DNA of 64,000 nt from Atrichornis clamosus (lineage: Eukaryota > Chordata > Aves > Passeriformes > Menuridae): contig WBMZ01010856.1 of assembly GCA_013400975.1 (NCBI GenBank), positions 1 through 64,000 of the forward strand, in the 5' to 3' direction. Shown here piece by piece: positions 13,201 through 26,200 of this stretch (position 1 is the first letter of the stretch; every line of letters begins with the position of its first letter). A program made the position numbers and the translations under genes. Under the pieces are notes generated by a model. The model was not told the DNA's origin. It did no database searches and saw only the letters and a list, made by a program, of their open reading frames with translations.

Positions 13201-14907
13201 TTTCATAGTTGCCTCATTGTTGGATGTGAGTCTTCAGGAATGGGAGGGTTGGTTTCCTTGGCCTCACTTGCAGCTGCTGTCATGCTTGACTCAGTGCCAC
13301 GAGTGCTGAGTCTAGTCGTGAGGGAGGGCTCTGCTCTGCCATCAGCCACAGATTTGCTGCGGAGTTGCAGGTGTCCCCATCCTTTGCCACCTGGCTGTCT
13401 GACAGTGCTTGGTTGTGTTCGTAATGGGATGTTCTCATCTTCCTTAGCACGTTGTTCTGAGGCTGATGGGACTTGAGAATAATGTGCTGAGATGAGTTGG
13501 AGGCAGCCAGCCCAGCCAAGTTTCTGACAGTGATGAAAGGTCTTCTTGTGCTGTCTGCCCTGCCAGCAGCTCCACAGCACAAAGAGAGGGCTGTGCGCTC
13601 GAGCTGTCTGTTTGGGTCTGTAACAGGAGTGTGTGTGCAGCCAAATGGCTCCTTCAGCAATGCATAAATCAATCCCAATGTGTGAGCAAACCCAAGGCTT
13701 GCTGCTGCCCCAGCAGTCTGCTCTGTGCTGTGTCCTCTGTGAGATGGGGGCACTGGGGAGCACCCAGTGTTCATATCATTGGTAACCATCCAGCTTCCCT
13801 CTCTCTGTACTGGATCCTGATGGATCCTGATATCGCTGCTTTAAGACCCGACCCTGTATTCATGTCTTGCAGCTTGGTGGCTCATCCTAGGGCATTGTCC
13901 CCACTTGCTTTGTCACTGTTGTGTGGAGACAGGACAGGCCGTGGCAGGGCACAGCCCCGGGTCTGGGTGCTGTGTGGCCATGTTAGGGTTGCCACCGGAC
14001 CTGAGCTAGGTGGCTTTGGGTCAGGAGCTGAGAATTTCACCAGGGAAGGTGGTACCCTGGGCTGACACGCTTCCAGGCCCTGGGCACAACCTAAACAGGA
14101 ACCTTTGTCCCTGCTTTGCATCCGACATTCAGCAGCTTTCAGCTGTAGCCTGTAAGAACTGCGAATTTGAGGAGTTTGTTTTGCTTGTTTGTTTGGAGAC
14201 CCATGGACTACTTCCAGCACATCTCTGGAGCTAGAAGAAGCAGGCCTACCTATGCAACACAACAGGATATGGACTTGGCCTTTTAATTTTGAGTCCGTGC
14301 TTTGTTTAGGAAGTCTTTAGTGACTCATCAGTCCAAGAGGGTTAAACAATCATTGCTGTATTGTAGGAATAAAGCTCAGTGAAAGAGATCAGACTTTTCT
14401 GGGGTTGGTGCAAGACTCTCAAAAGACAAGGAGGAGTGTCCTATCACAACCCTCCTGCTTTCTTACCTGTGTACCAAGCACGCTTCTGTAATGTGTATTT
14501 TTCCAAACAGAGAAGTGTGTCTGGGTGTGGGTAGAATGGAGTAAAAAAAACCAAACAAAGCTAAAGTCCTCCTATGCACGTGTGCCTCTCGGGGGAGGAT
14601 GGAGCAAAGGTCTGCCAGCACCGTCAGCACCATGACTGACAAGACAGAGCTCTGGAATACCACAGGGATCAGAGCAGTATATGAGCCTGTGCCAGAAGGG
14701 GTTGGGAAGGGCTGGGATGCAGTTTTATAAGCATTTCTTACAGAAGTGATCTTCATGCAAAAAAAGATGTAGCTCTGAAATGTTCATCCTTGCTCCTGTG
14801 CTGCCTGCCTTGTCTTGCTGGTACAGCTGTTCAGGCAGCTGGGCAGTGGACTTGCTCAGAGACCTATTGCAGTTAAAAATAACACTTCCCTCCTCTTCTT
14901 TTGTGTT

Positions 14908-14941
14908 GGTTTTTTGGGTTTTTTTCGTTTTTTTTTTTTTT
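14908..14941 (+). repeat. T-rich tract
   Basis: Runs of T broken by GGG and CG, ending in 17 or so uninterrupted T residues. Low complexity in intron 1. Confidence 0.8.
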
Positions 14942-17234
14942 AGCAGTCAAGAGCAAGTGCTGCTTCTTAAATACATGGTAGTAATAACACAGCCCTAAAC
15001 TTGAGCAGACTGTGTCTCTGTGCTGAGGTATCTTTGATTAGCTCTGAACTGATAGTAGTGCTCAAACCTCCAAGTTGGGTGTGCACTTCCAGCAGGCCAG
15101 ATGATGCTTCTTGTAAGCAGAAGGTGGTTGTTCCACAATTGTTCTAGGAAGCTGAGGTAATATTAGGGATCACAGAAATAGTCTCTGTGGGCAAGATTCC
15201 CTTTCCCTATCCCATAAAAAACCATGTGTTCATGACTGCCAAGCACCCTGAGTTTGTCACCTGTGAATAACATTGCTGCCTGCAACTCAGCTGTGGCTTT
15301 TCCAGATCTGTGGCTCAGGGCAACGTTTCTTTCTTTGTACAGAAATGGCCACTGTAGGCGTTTCACTGTTACTTAGTTTCATATCATCTTTCCTTTCTTA
15401 AAAGAAGTTGCAATAAAAAAGGCAACAACAAAACCTTAATTACACCACCCAGATTTGTACATGCTTAAAATGAGCCACTATGGGATCATGTGACTGTGAG
15501 CTTTGTCCTCATCTCCACCCTGTTGCGTGTCACTATGCTTCCCTGAAGTGCTGCTCTGGCTGTTGGGATCTTTTGTCATCTTAAAACACCCTCCAGTGCA
15601 GAAAGATAACCAAAAATTCTGTTGAATATGGTAAAAGCATTATGTGATCTCCTGGTACACCTAACTAGAGACTCTTCCAGATATTTTATGAGAATATCTG
15701 GATGCAGAGGAATGTCTTGATGCTTCTCTAGCAGAGCATGTGTGTCTGTGAGAAGAGGGCAGGCTTGTGGGACTGTGACTCAGGAAAATGGTACCTTCTC
15801 ATTTCCTTGTTTTTTCTGCCCTTTGTGGTGATGGAAATGTTTTATCTTTTCTGACTCTGAACCGTTTCATAACCAGAATCCTCATAAATTCCCCTTGTAC
15901 TTTTGATACATTCTGGGGGTTTTGGGGTTTTCACTTTATCTTTTAGGCTGTGCCTGTGCTCTGCTAAAGAGAAACCTTGGTCTTCCCCAGAGGTTTTGCC
16001 AGTGGAGTGAGCAGCAGGAGTTTGTGCTTCCCTCTGCAGCTTCAGAAGCACTTTGTAGTTCTCCGCTTTGTGATGCATGTTTGAGGTGGGAGGTATTCCC
16101 CTCTCTGGGTCCTGTTAAGCTTCTTAGCTTGTCATACGGAGTGAAAAATGAGTGCCAGAGCTTTCTGGTGTGAATTTTTCAGTGCCACTGCCTTGAACTC
16201 CCCTTGAAGCAGGCAGAAACCCCAGGTGTGGCAGATATGCGAAATAGGGCCCCATCCCGCAGGTTGGGGGCACAGGTCACCCACCCTTTGTCCCTGGTTC
16301 ATGGAGAAGCTGATGTGAACCTACCACCAAAAGGCTGAGCCTGGTGCTGTGTCTGTCCCTGTCTCAGTGTCTATGTGGCTTGTGTTTTGTTGCCCCACTG
16401 CCTATCATGACAAGCTAAAAATACACACTGGTGTTTTTCTACAGTGTAGATAGAGCATTCCTTTGAAAGTTCAAGTGGGAAAGTGATAGGCATTGGCAAA
16501 AATCTGCTGCTTTTGAACTGGTGCCAAAGGGAGAGTGTCTGTTTCACATTTCACTTGTCTCAAGGTCACTTTCAGCATCTTGTTAAGAAGCTGTACTTAT
16601 CCTTACCTGTAGCACTTTGCTTGATGCCATATCTGGGTTCTAGGTACAAATCCAGCACCTGCACTTTAAACAGTAAATGAAGCTTAAAAGAAACAACTAA
16701 AAAGTGGTACTGGAGCTGGTAGAAATGCCTTGCAATGAGAGCCATGGAGCTTAGACTGCTCAGCTCTGGAGAGGTGCCAGTGTGCATGTACCCTTTGTGC
16801 CATGAAAATACTACTCTCAGACTCTTTAACGTGGCACAGAAAGTTATAGTGAGCACAAATGCTTGCCTTTGGTTTTAGCTGAATGCAGTCAGTGTGGGTA
16901 TTGGTATAAATTTGAGTGGAATGCAGAGGTTTGTACATAAGGTCTGATCCAGTGGTAGCATGGGCAGTTTTGTTCTTGAAGTGGAGGTGGAGGGGAGAGT
17001 GGAGAAGAATTTTATGTCAACAGGGACAAAGAAGTAAACGCATGCAAAAATGACATGAATGTAGGGGTGGGGGAAAAACATAAGTCCAGATCTTGGCTGG
17101 TAGAAAGTGTGCCAGAAGTTTGTAGGTATGTATGCGTGTATGCTCCCCTGACCCCAATAGCTCTTTTGATGCTTTTTTATTTTGGTTTGGTTTTTCTGTG
17201 ATACTAATTCTCTTTACTTTGTTTCTCTGTTCAG

Positions 17235-17297
17235 TGTGTCGAGACTTCGCTATTCTGGAAGATCATACCTTGGCCCATAATTTACAGGAACAAGAGA
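17235..17297 (+). CDS. CCDC50: CCDC50 coding exon 2
   Basis: This 63-nt exon starts in phase 1 (TG completes a Val codon begun in exon 1) and ends with the first base of an Ile codon. It encodes [20 protein letters not shown], nearly identical to the N-terminal block of mammalian CCDC50. The acceptor is tctgttcag and the donor is gtaagt, both strong. The segment leads directly into the coiled coil. Confidence 0.96.
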
Positions 17298-20200
17298 GTA
17301 AGTAGCAATGATCTTTGGAACAAACTGAGGCAAACTTGTCCCAACAGATACCTGGCTTTATTTGATTTTGCTAAGAAAAATGCTTCCTGCTTTTATTTAA
17401 TTTTTATTCGTTTTAATGGAATACAGTTTGTTATTGCTGTCTTCACTCTCCTGTAACACTACACTGCATTCTGCTCCAGCTCACATTGTACCCCAGAGAT
17501 AGTTGCATTTCATGTTTCAATTTTGCGCTCTCCTTTAGAGTTGAGTTTGTTTATGCCATTTATGATAAAATTGCATGTAGGACTGCACTTGGGGTTTTGT
17601 TGCTGTGCAAGGTTTTTAGAAATGACTAGCAATTTTGGAAGCTTCAAGTTTTATAGTCTGACCTGAAGTACAACCAGAAGAGGTCTGTTTGTTTACTTAA
17701 TTCAGAATTGCCAGTGTCTGCTTTTTGAAATGAGGCTTCCTTTTCAGACATTTTGAGGTGGGGCAGCTGTACACTGGAAAAGTTTATAAAGGAGAAAAAA
17801 AAGTACAACCAGGAACTTCAAAGTGACTGGTGCTTTTTCTTTAAATGATTTTTTTTTTTTTTTAATATGCTTATCTGTTACTTTGGGTATGCTTACGTTG
17901 CAGTTTCAGGTGTGGTGGCCTCTCTAATCAGCCTCTCACCGATTTGGTATCTGCCAGTACTGGGTGCTAATGCCATTCCAGCTGCTCCACCAAGGGTGCA
18001 GCTGCTTGTGCCCTTGATGCTGGAACCTGAGACCACTGAATTAAAGACGTCTCTGGGCTGCAGCTCACGTAGCCATTTTTTCTGGCAGGCAATATCCATG
18101 TATGGTAAAGGACTCACTGTAGTACTAAGTTGCTCTGTTGCTAAATATAAAGGTAGTGAGATTTTTGGAACCGATTATGCTGAGAGTGAGAGGAGTTTTC
18201 CTCCATAGAGATTCTAGAGAACAAGTTAGGGAAGTATCCATCAGAAGTGCTTTAGGTTCAGCTCATCCTCACTGGCCTCTGGTGGTCCCTCCCAAACCCA
18301 CTTCATTCATCTAGGGTGATTTTCTGTGGTCAGAAAATGAAATTCAAGGCCTAGAAAACATTCCCTGTAAACGTGGATGTGTTAAGATATGCATATCTTG
18401 TTTTGGTAACAGACATACACAGCCCCCTCAGTGCTGAAAGAAGGCAATCTCAAGCTGCTAGCATAATTTCCGTTCAGGACTTTCCCACCTTTAGAGATAC
18501 TGCTTGGTGTTTCCCTGCCAAGATCTGTCTTCCTTGCTGGCCTGGAGTCTCCCTCCCACTTGGTTTATCTTGTTCACACAGTGAAGTTCTGCAGCCTGAT
18601 TTGCGGGTTCTTGTGTGTTTATTTCCAGTTGAGCATCACTTGGCCACAAATGTTCAGCGTAATCGTCTGGTGCAACATGACTTGCAGATGGCCAAGCAAC
18701 TGCAAGAAGAGGAGGATAAGAAAGCCCGTGCTCAAATCCAGAAACACCAGAAAGACTTGTGAGTTTGTGCTGGAGCTCTTGGAATGGGAATGCTAGTCCC
18801 ATTTGGTCAGAGCACTAAGATCAGCTGCTGTGAGTTGACAGTATGTGGGGTTCAGGTTCATCAGGATTTCGCTATTCTTTCTTCTTTACTTTGGCTGTCC
18901 ATTGCTGTAAAAGTATTGATACCAGATGAGAACAGGGTGCGAGTAGGTGCTCCTGGAGCCCATCCTGCCATAGATTCTGCTGCTTGTTCATGAGAAGGAG
19001 CCTCCCCATTGTACTGCTTGCAGTCAAATGGAGTAACTTGACCATTTGTGTTGACCTTGTCCCTGGCTGAAGTCTGAGAAAGAAGGAATGGTGCCACAGA
19101 AATACACAATGTTAGAGCAGATTCTCTCTCGTGTGGAAATAGCAGATATTGGCATGTTTGCACTGTGCCTGATGAGTCCTTTTGAGGAGCTGGGTGTGAT
19201 GCTTTTTGGTGTCCTGCTGCGCTGACAGCTGAAAGCCTCCACTTGTGCTTGCAGATATTCAGTGTGAAATGACCTGGAAAGGGGAACTGCTGCCCCGGGG
19301 TGGCTTGGTGGGGTTGGGTGTTGGGGGACCGGCCGCTTGCAGTCGCTGACTTTGCAGCAGCTGTGGGAGGGTGTTTAATAAATGACCCAGTTTGATCTGC
19401 AGGTTTGCTCAGTCCCCACACACCACGTCTTAACCCTGTGGCCTGTGGTTTGGCTCTCGGTGTGGCGTGGCTCTCCGCCGAGGAGCTGGTGTAGAAATGA
19501 AACACGGCAGCACAGGGCCAAACAAACTGTGCTTTCCAATCCAGAGTGGACGTGCAATGCATGAAATGTGAGAGATGGTTCGTGTGACGGAGCTCAGTCA
19601 GCTCCCATTCGTGAGAGATGGCAAATACAGGGCCTGCAAGGCAGCGTGCATCTCCCAGCAGCTGTGCAGCCTCCTGCCTTACATTGTGCTCTGGGATGCC
19701 ACCCACCAGGTGCAGTTGGTGGTGGGTCACACAGCCTGGGTGGCTCGTCTGACAGGGCCAGCGATGGGATAGAGGAGCTCTGTGTTGCAGATGTGGGAGA
19801 TACAGGACTGGCTTCAAAGCAGCACTCAGGAAAGCTTTGAAGCCGGGGCGTGACAGATCAGCCACTGTTTTCAACGTTCCCAGCACGCTGAGGCAGCGCT
19901 GGGTAGATACATATGTATCTCTCAAGTCTGTGCTTCCTTTCAATAGTTTTGTCTTTATTACCAATTAGAGATGTGAGTGAGTAAATGACAACATAAAAAT
20001 TAATTTTGTATGGCAGAGATGGTTCCTCTTTGTTACTTGCTGGGAGCTGCAAACAATTTTCTTGTTGTAGGACTCTATAAAATGGGATTTACGAACTTTG
20101 TGAGCCAAAGCACAGGCAGAACTGCTGATGTAAAATGTTGTGTCAGCAGCAGTTCTGCTTCTGAGAGCATGAGTTCTTCTGCAAGAATAGTAAAAAAAGT

Positions 20201-23200
20201 TGGAGGCATCCTTTTGTAATTGGATCTTTTTCTTCCTTAATTCTTTGTAAGTTCCCACTGTGTCTTCCTTGTCCAAAAGTAGCATGTTCTGGCAACAAAA
20301 TAATCCTCGCTGTTGTTGCTTTCTGTGTAGTCTAGGACAGTTTGACACTGCCAGGTTATGGGAGGAGTAAGAGCACACAACTCAGGGGTCTTTAGAATTG
20401 GGAAACATAAAAAACCTCTTCAAATGTATTGCCTTTCTTCTCTCTTTCAAACCCTAAATTCTCTCAGAAAGACTTTGTGAAGATAAATGAGAGAATAGAA
20501 ATAATTTTTTTTCTTTTTAAGAATTCAGAGAAGCATCAAACCTTAGTTCCATGCTTCTTTAAAAGCATCTCTCACATCTAGCTGAGCAGCCTGCACACTG
20601 CTAAGCATAGTAGCAAGATTGCTAAAATAAAATAGTGTGAAAATATGTTCTTTCTCCATTCTGCTCCCAGTGCTGTGATGGTTCTGTTGCACTGATGTGA
20701 ACAGTTCCTTCAAACAGTTCCCTTAAACATTTCCCTTCTCCTCATCTGGCAACAACTACTACCTACAGGGTATGGGAGAGAGCTTTCTGATCACAGATTT
20801 TTGGGGTTTTTTCTCTTTTTTATAAACTGATGTAGAGTTTTTACAACACTCTTAACAGTCCTGGCTGCCCAGGAATGAAGGACACATAAGTGGGATGTTC
20901 AGGAATGCTGATGTTTGTGTTGCTCTGGCTGATTTCTGGGGTCTGACAGGCACTCGCGCTAAAGAAACTGAAGGACAAGAAAACCTGTCAAAGCTCTTTA
21001 ACCTATTTTCTTATGCTCACTCAAGTTAAAACATTAGTTTATGTTGGCTAACAAATCAAGTCTCACTGTTTAATTACCACTGAGCAATAAATTCCCAAAT
21101 CTAATCCTCTGTGGCTGTTCAGTTTTTAGGAATTGATACAGTGTATTCCAAGCTGTGTGTCATCAGGAAGAAGAAAATCCTTTTGCGTTTGCATTGCTTC
21201 TGGTGTTCTTTACGGTGGATGGAGAGGCAATGACCTTGTTGCCTTGCTGTGAAAGATGATTAGTTGTTTTTCTGTCCTGTTTGTCTGTAATAAGATGTAT
21301 TTTAAGCATTTAGCAAGTCAGTTTGTGCTGATGAACTTGGCACCTTAGCTCTTCTCACAGGTGCCAGGGGAACTGGAGACGTGCAATGCCTTGATGTGTC
21401 TGACCTTTCTAACTTATTTTCTACCTGTTTTCATGTCCTCAGAGCCTGGGGTCATAAGGGATCCACCACCAGGCCCACTGACAGCCTGCTCCCTAGGATT
21501 TACTTATTCAGCTTTTGTTTTGATGGGGACTGTGGTTCCCTGCTGGTGCCAGGTTTGCCAAGGTCCCTTTTTATAAGGCAGGTTCAAGAACTAGATTGGC
21601 TGCTGTGTGAACTCTTGTGCCTTTGAACAGATCTCTCCCCAGAGTCAAATGAAACATACACAGACATGCAAGAAAATGCCAGGTTTTATTACCTGGATGA
21701 AAGACACTGATGCCACAAGATGTTTGACCTGTTGAAAACTCCAGCCCAATTGCAGGTCTGCTTCCAAGGAGCTGTTGACAGAGATAATCTTCTTTTCCCT
21801 CCTGCTGCATGTACCTTTTTGTTGCCTACAACAGATGAGCCATTTCTTGGTGACACTTGTCCTCTAAACCCCCTTGTGCATTGTCCTTCCTCTCCACCCT
21901 AAGCCCCATATCCACCCTTTCTGCTTCTCTCATTCTTTTTCCCTTTCTGTAAAAGAAGGCTCTGTTGTGCCACTGGTTGCTCCAGCCATGCCACGTTTCT
22001 TGGTTTTGCAACCAAAAGTGCTTGTCTGCACTTAAAAGTGTTTTAACTTCCTCTGCTCATGTCCTAGACTTTCTTCCGCTCCTTTGCCTCCAGATTCACT
22101 AGGTCATTTATGCCCAGATTCTTGTTCAAACCTAGAACTAGTTGCTCCAGCCCACATAGCACAGCTTTGACATAGCTCAAGCTGCTTCTCTTCAATGATT
22201 TGCTTGTCTTCCATAATATGCTCTTGGTAGTCTTCTTATCCCCTATCTGATCACTGTCAGTGTATTCTTCAAAAGATTGTATTCTAATAAAGCAGGCTCT
22301 GCTTGTTGCTGTTCCCAGCTGTTCTCCTTCTATGCCTTGCTTTTCAGTAGTTGAAATTGCAGGGATTGACTTTTCTGACCTGTTTGAGCTGGTCTTTAGC
22401 TCAGTCTCAACAGTGCTGAAAGAGAGAGCTTTTAATCTTTCTTCTCAAATCCCCCATCCCTTTTCTGAGTTGCCCTGAGGAATCCTTGGCCATTGTTCCA
22501 GCCTGTTTGCTGGAGATCAGAGCATGCAGCTGAGTATGGCACTCATACCCAGTTCTTGCAGATGCTTTCTGTATGATGTCCCTGAAACACAGTCTTGGCC
22601 TGTCTGCACAGCTCACGTCTCAATTGCTCCTGTCTCTCCCTCGCCCCAGGTAATGCAATCTTGTGTTCCCACATCCACACTGGCACTGTGGCAATGGTTC
22701 CCTCCCCCTCAATTTGACACGTTTCTCCCTTGCCTCTTGGCACTGGTCCTGCTTTTGTGTCTTGTCCCACCTTAGTGGCATTTCTCATTCATTACTGAAC
22801 TGCCACCTCCAGCCTCCACTTGGCCTATGTACCATATTCCCGCCCTTCCTTCTGCTTCTTGGCTAACATGTGAAAATCACTCCCCAGAAATGCCTGCATT
22901 AAGTGTACCCCGAACCCCTCCTTTGGTACCGTGTGTACAAAAGCCCAGCAGAATTAGATGGTTTGCAGATTCCTAAGTGCTACCTTGGCCTGCCCTATTT
23001 TGTCGTACCTGCCTCCTTTCTTAACTGTCTGCCGATGAATCTGTTTCCTTTTACTTTATATGCTGTGAGTGTTTTGGGAAGTATTTTCTAAATTTGGCCA
23101 CCAGTAAGTACAGGGAGTCCTGATCCCTGGTGAGGATTCATAGGCCCTGCACTTACACTGAGTAATAATTCTTTTGTGTAAATCAGGTGGATTTTTTTTT

Positions 23201-26200
23201 AGCTCTTTTATCCCTTTCTCCAGGCAGACTGATGCCTGTGACTTCAGCTGCCTATAATCCTTGTCTCCTTGCCTTCTAGGGAACGACAGGACTGTGAGAT
23301 TGCTCAGGAAATTCAAGTGAAGCTCGCATTTGAAGCAGAGGAGCGCCGCAGGCAAGAGGAAAAAGACGAGGTAACCTTTAAAGCTCCAGGGATGGCAGGG
23401 CTATTTGTAGCAACCCTTTCAGGGCAGACGTTTCTTGGCTAGTAGCCACAGGAGTTGGCTTGCATGGTGGCAGTCCTCATCCTCACAGATCTCTGTGTGC
23501 ACAGAGATTTTGGGGGGTCCTGTTACAGAAATAAGATACTGTCATATTCTTCACACTCAAGGGTCACAAGGGTTGTTGATGCCAGTGGCCTTGCTAACAA
23601 AGAGGGAAGTAATAGGCAGGTCTTGTTGAGGCGTTCGTTGCCCTGCTGTAGGAAGCTGTAGTTGTTTATGCACTCTGAGACCTGCTTGCTTTCTCAAATG
23701 CAAGAAGATATGTACTGCTTTAGGAGAATCCTGGGTCATGATTTCTTTGTCTTTGCACCAAAGACTACAGCAGGACTCACCCCAGCCATCTGTTTCTGGC
23801 TTCTCCATTCTTCAGTTCAGTTTCTCACAGCCTGAACACCCTGTTGCAGTTTCTTGCTAGCAGATTCCTTTTGTGACTTCAGAATATTCCTCTGCTGCTG
23901 TTGCTTGAGAGTGGGCAGTGTGGTTTGTCCATGATGTTCAAAGGATTTGGTCATCTTATTGGGTCAGCCTGTCAGATTGAGTTTTCAAGAAACCCACAGA
24001 GTAGAGGAACACCCCTACTGTGTGAGCCTGGAGTGTGCTCCCACTTTTGATTACAGATGGTTTCCTGAGAAGTCTGAGTGGGCTGAAGATGCTTAACAGG
24101 CACCTGGTGGCATTTTCTGTGTAGGAAGAGCTTGAACACAAGGCTGTGTTTCCTGGAAGAGTCTGAAATAAGAATCTGCCCTTACCTGGCTGACGCATCA
24201 GTTTCTTTTGCAAGACTTCATTTTCTTCTTATCCCATTGATTCCAAGCAAGTACTGAAAGGGTGCCCAGGCAAATGTGGGCAAAAAAAAGTTTGGCTTCC
24301 AAGAGGAGCCTGTTGTAACGGGGTGGGAGGAACACTTTGGCTAAAAGATCTGTGCTGAAAAGATGGCAGTCTATCTTATTTTTATCAGGAAGGCAGAGGA
24401 GATTCAAACCTAATGTTGACTTGGGGAATTGCACCTTTCCTTCCTGCTTTACGTTGAGCACTGCAGGGGTATCAGCAGTCTGACAACAGGTCTTTGCAAC
24501 TTGTCAAACCAGCGTGCTGAGCATCTTGTGCAGTCTTCAGTTGACTGGCTTAAAGCTATTGGAATTCACAAATACTCTTTTTCTTCCTGCTGGTACATGG
24601 GATGTTCCCAAGTATGGATGAAAGGCAGCTGTGGACTGAGTCAGATCCTTTCAGGAGTGCAGGGTTTTTAAATGAAACACTAAGCCTGCCTGTCCTGCCT
24701 GCTTACGAATCCTGTTTGTAAGAAGTGGTCTGTGTGGATTTGCAAGTCCTGAGCTGTCTCAGTCCTGGAGATAACGTGCTTAAGCTCATATATTTATAGA
24801 CTTACTGTACTTGCTAGAAGAGGTTAACCTTGTCAGGGGAAAGAGTTTGTGGGCGTTTTTCATTTTGGTTTGGGTTTTTTTGTTAGTTTGTTTTCGTTCT
24901 TGTCTTGGTTTGGGTTTTTTTCTTGGTTTTTTTTTGGGGTTGTTTTTTTTTGTTTTTTTTTTTTTTTTGGAAAGAGCTGGTGGTATCCCCAGGTCCTCTA
25001 CAAAGCTGGTTTTGGAGCTGATCTTACCTGAATCCTGAAAGAGTTCTTTGCACTTGAACAGTCATCCAGTGTCCTCCAGTGCTGGCTTTGCTCTGGAGGG
25101 TGTTGACTCTTAGTTTGCATTTCAGCAATGCCTTTCCTGCCTGCAATGTCCACTTTGCATGCATGGCTCTGTAAAGGTCCTGAGGATTAGGAAGGCTTAA
25201 ATGAATAGCATCCAAAGGCCTAGCATGCCCTGCTGCTATCTCTCAGCTTTGCTCCCTGGCTTCAGACTGGCTCCACTGACTTGCAAGCTTCTGGGCCTCT
25301 GAGGAGCAAACCCCAGGGGGCTGTTTGCAGTTCCTAGGCCTTGTTGATCCATTAGTCATCTCAAAGGAGAACCAATTAGGAAAATGGAGTGCTCTCCTCT
25401 TTGACATATCTACCAAAACCGTGACAGGAGACAAATGGCTGCAGTGCCCACTGTACTCCTGCCTTGTGCCTCGTTTGCTCTTCCTAATGTCCCTTCGATT
25501 TTCTTTTCCTTCAGTCTCTGTCTGTCAAACTGATGCATTTCCCTGCCTGGCATCCCCTAGTCCCTGCAAATTGCAGCCAGTATGAAGTGAGTTCACGATT
25601 TGCTCTGGGAACACCTTCCAGTCAGAATGGCCTTCAGCTGGATACAGCCTTTGCCTCTGTGTTTTTCTTTCCTGGTAGAGTGCAGGGAGAGATCTAGCCC
25701 ACTCCTGTGAGTGGGTGTGCACTTCTGTGACTTAAAAATCCTTGTTGAAAGCATGAGGTTGCACTCGCTGTCCCTTCTGCCCTGCTTTGGCCATTAGGGC
25801 TTAGCAGGCTTGTGTGCAGGAGGAGCAGGAACCTGTAATCTGCCATGAGGTTGGAACCTCGACGCTGGGCCTGGGTGAGTTTGAATACTGGTTGCTGAGA
25901 TGGTCCCTTGTGTTATCCACTAAGTTGAAAGCCTCATCCAGCCCAGACATTGAATTTGAGTCAGTGTTGTTGTCATGTCAGAAGAATTAAAATATCGAGA
26001 TTTTAATAATTGAATAAAGAATTTGAATAAGAGAATTTGTAGATACTTTAGGGGTGATTTAATGTCTATTTTCTTCCATCTCTGCAGGATATTGCCCGTA
26101 TCCTACAAGAGAAAGAACTGCAGGAAGAAAAAAAGCGCAAGAAGCACTACCCAGAGTCCCAGGGACACACAGGCTATGAAGAGAGCTATTATGCAGAAAA

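Larger units (their letters stand above)
1..17234 (+). other. CCDC50: CCDC50 intron 1 (3' part, more than 17.2 kb)
   Basis: This is non-coding sequence between the missing exon 1 and the exon 2 acceptor, which has a T-rich tract ending in ttcag at 17230-17234. No exon-like segment with homology that I recognise occurs in it. It holds one CR1 LINE fragment (about 9600-10296) and short poly-T tracts. The open frames here, for example minus 13203-13763 and plus 4642-5190, have no recognisable domain and I treat them as chance. A long first intron is usual for this gene. Confidence 0.8.

Noticed and set aside
13203..13763. 186-codon minus frame in intron 1
   Set aside because: No domain, a competing overlapping frame on the same strand, and no splice or poly(A) context.
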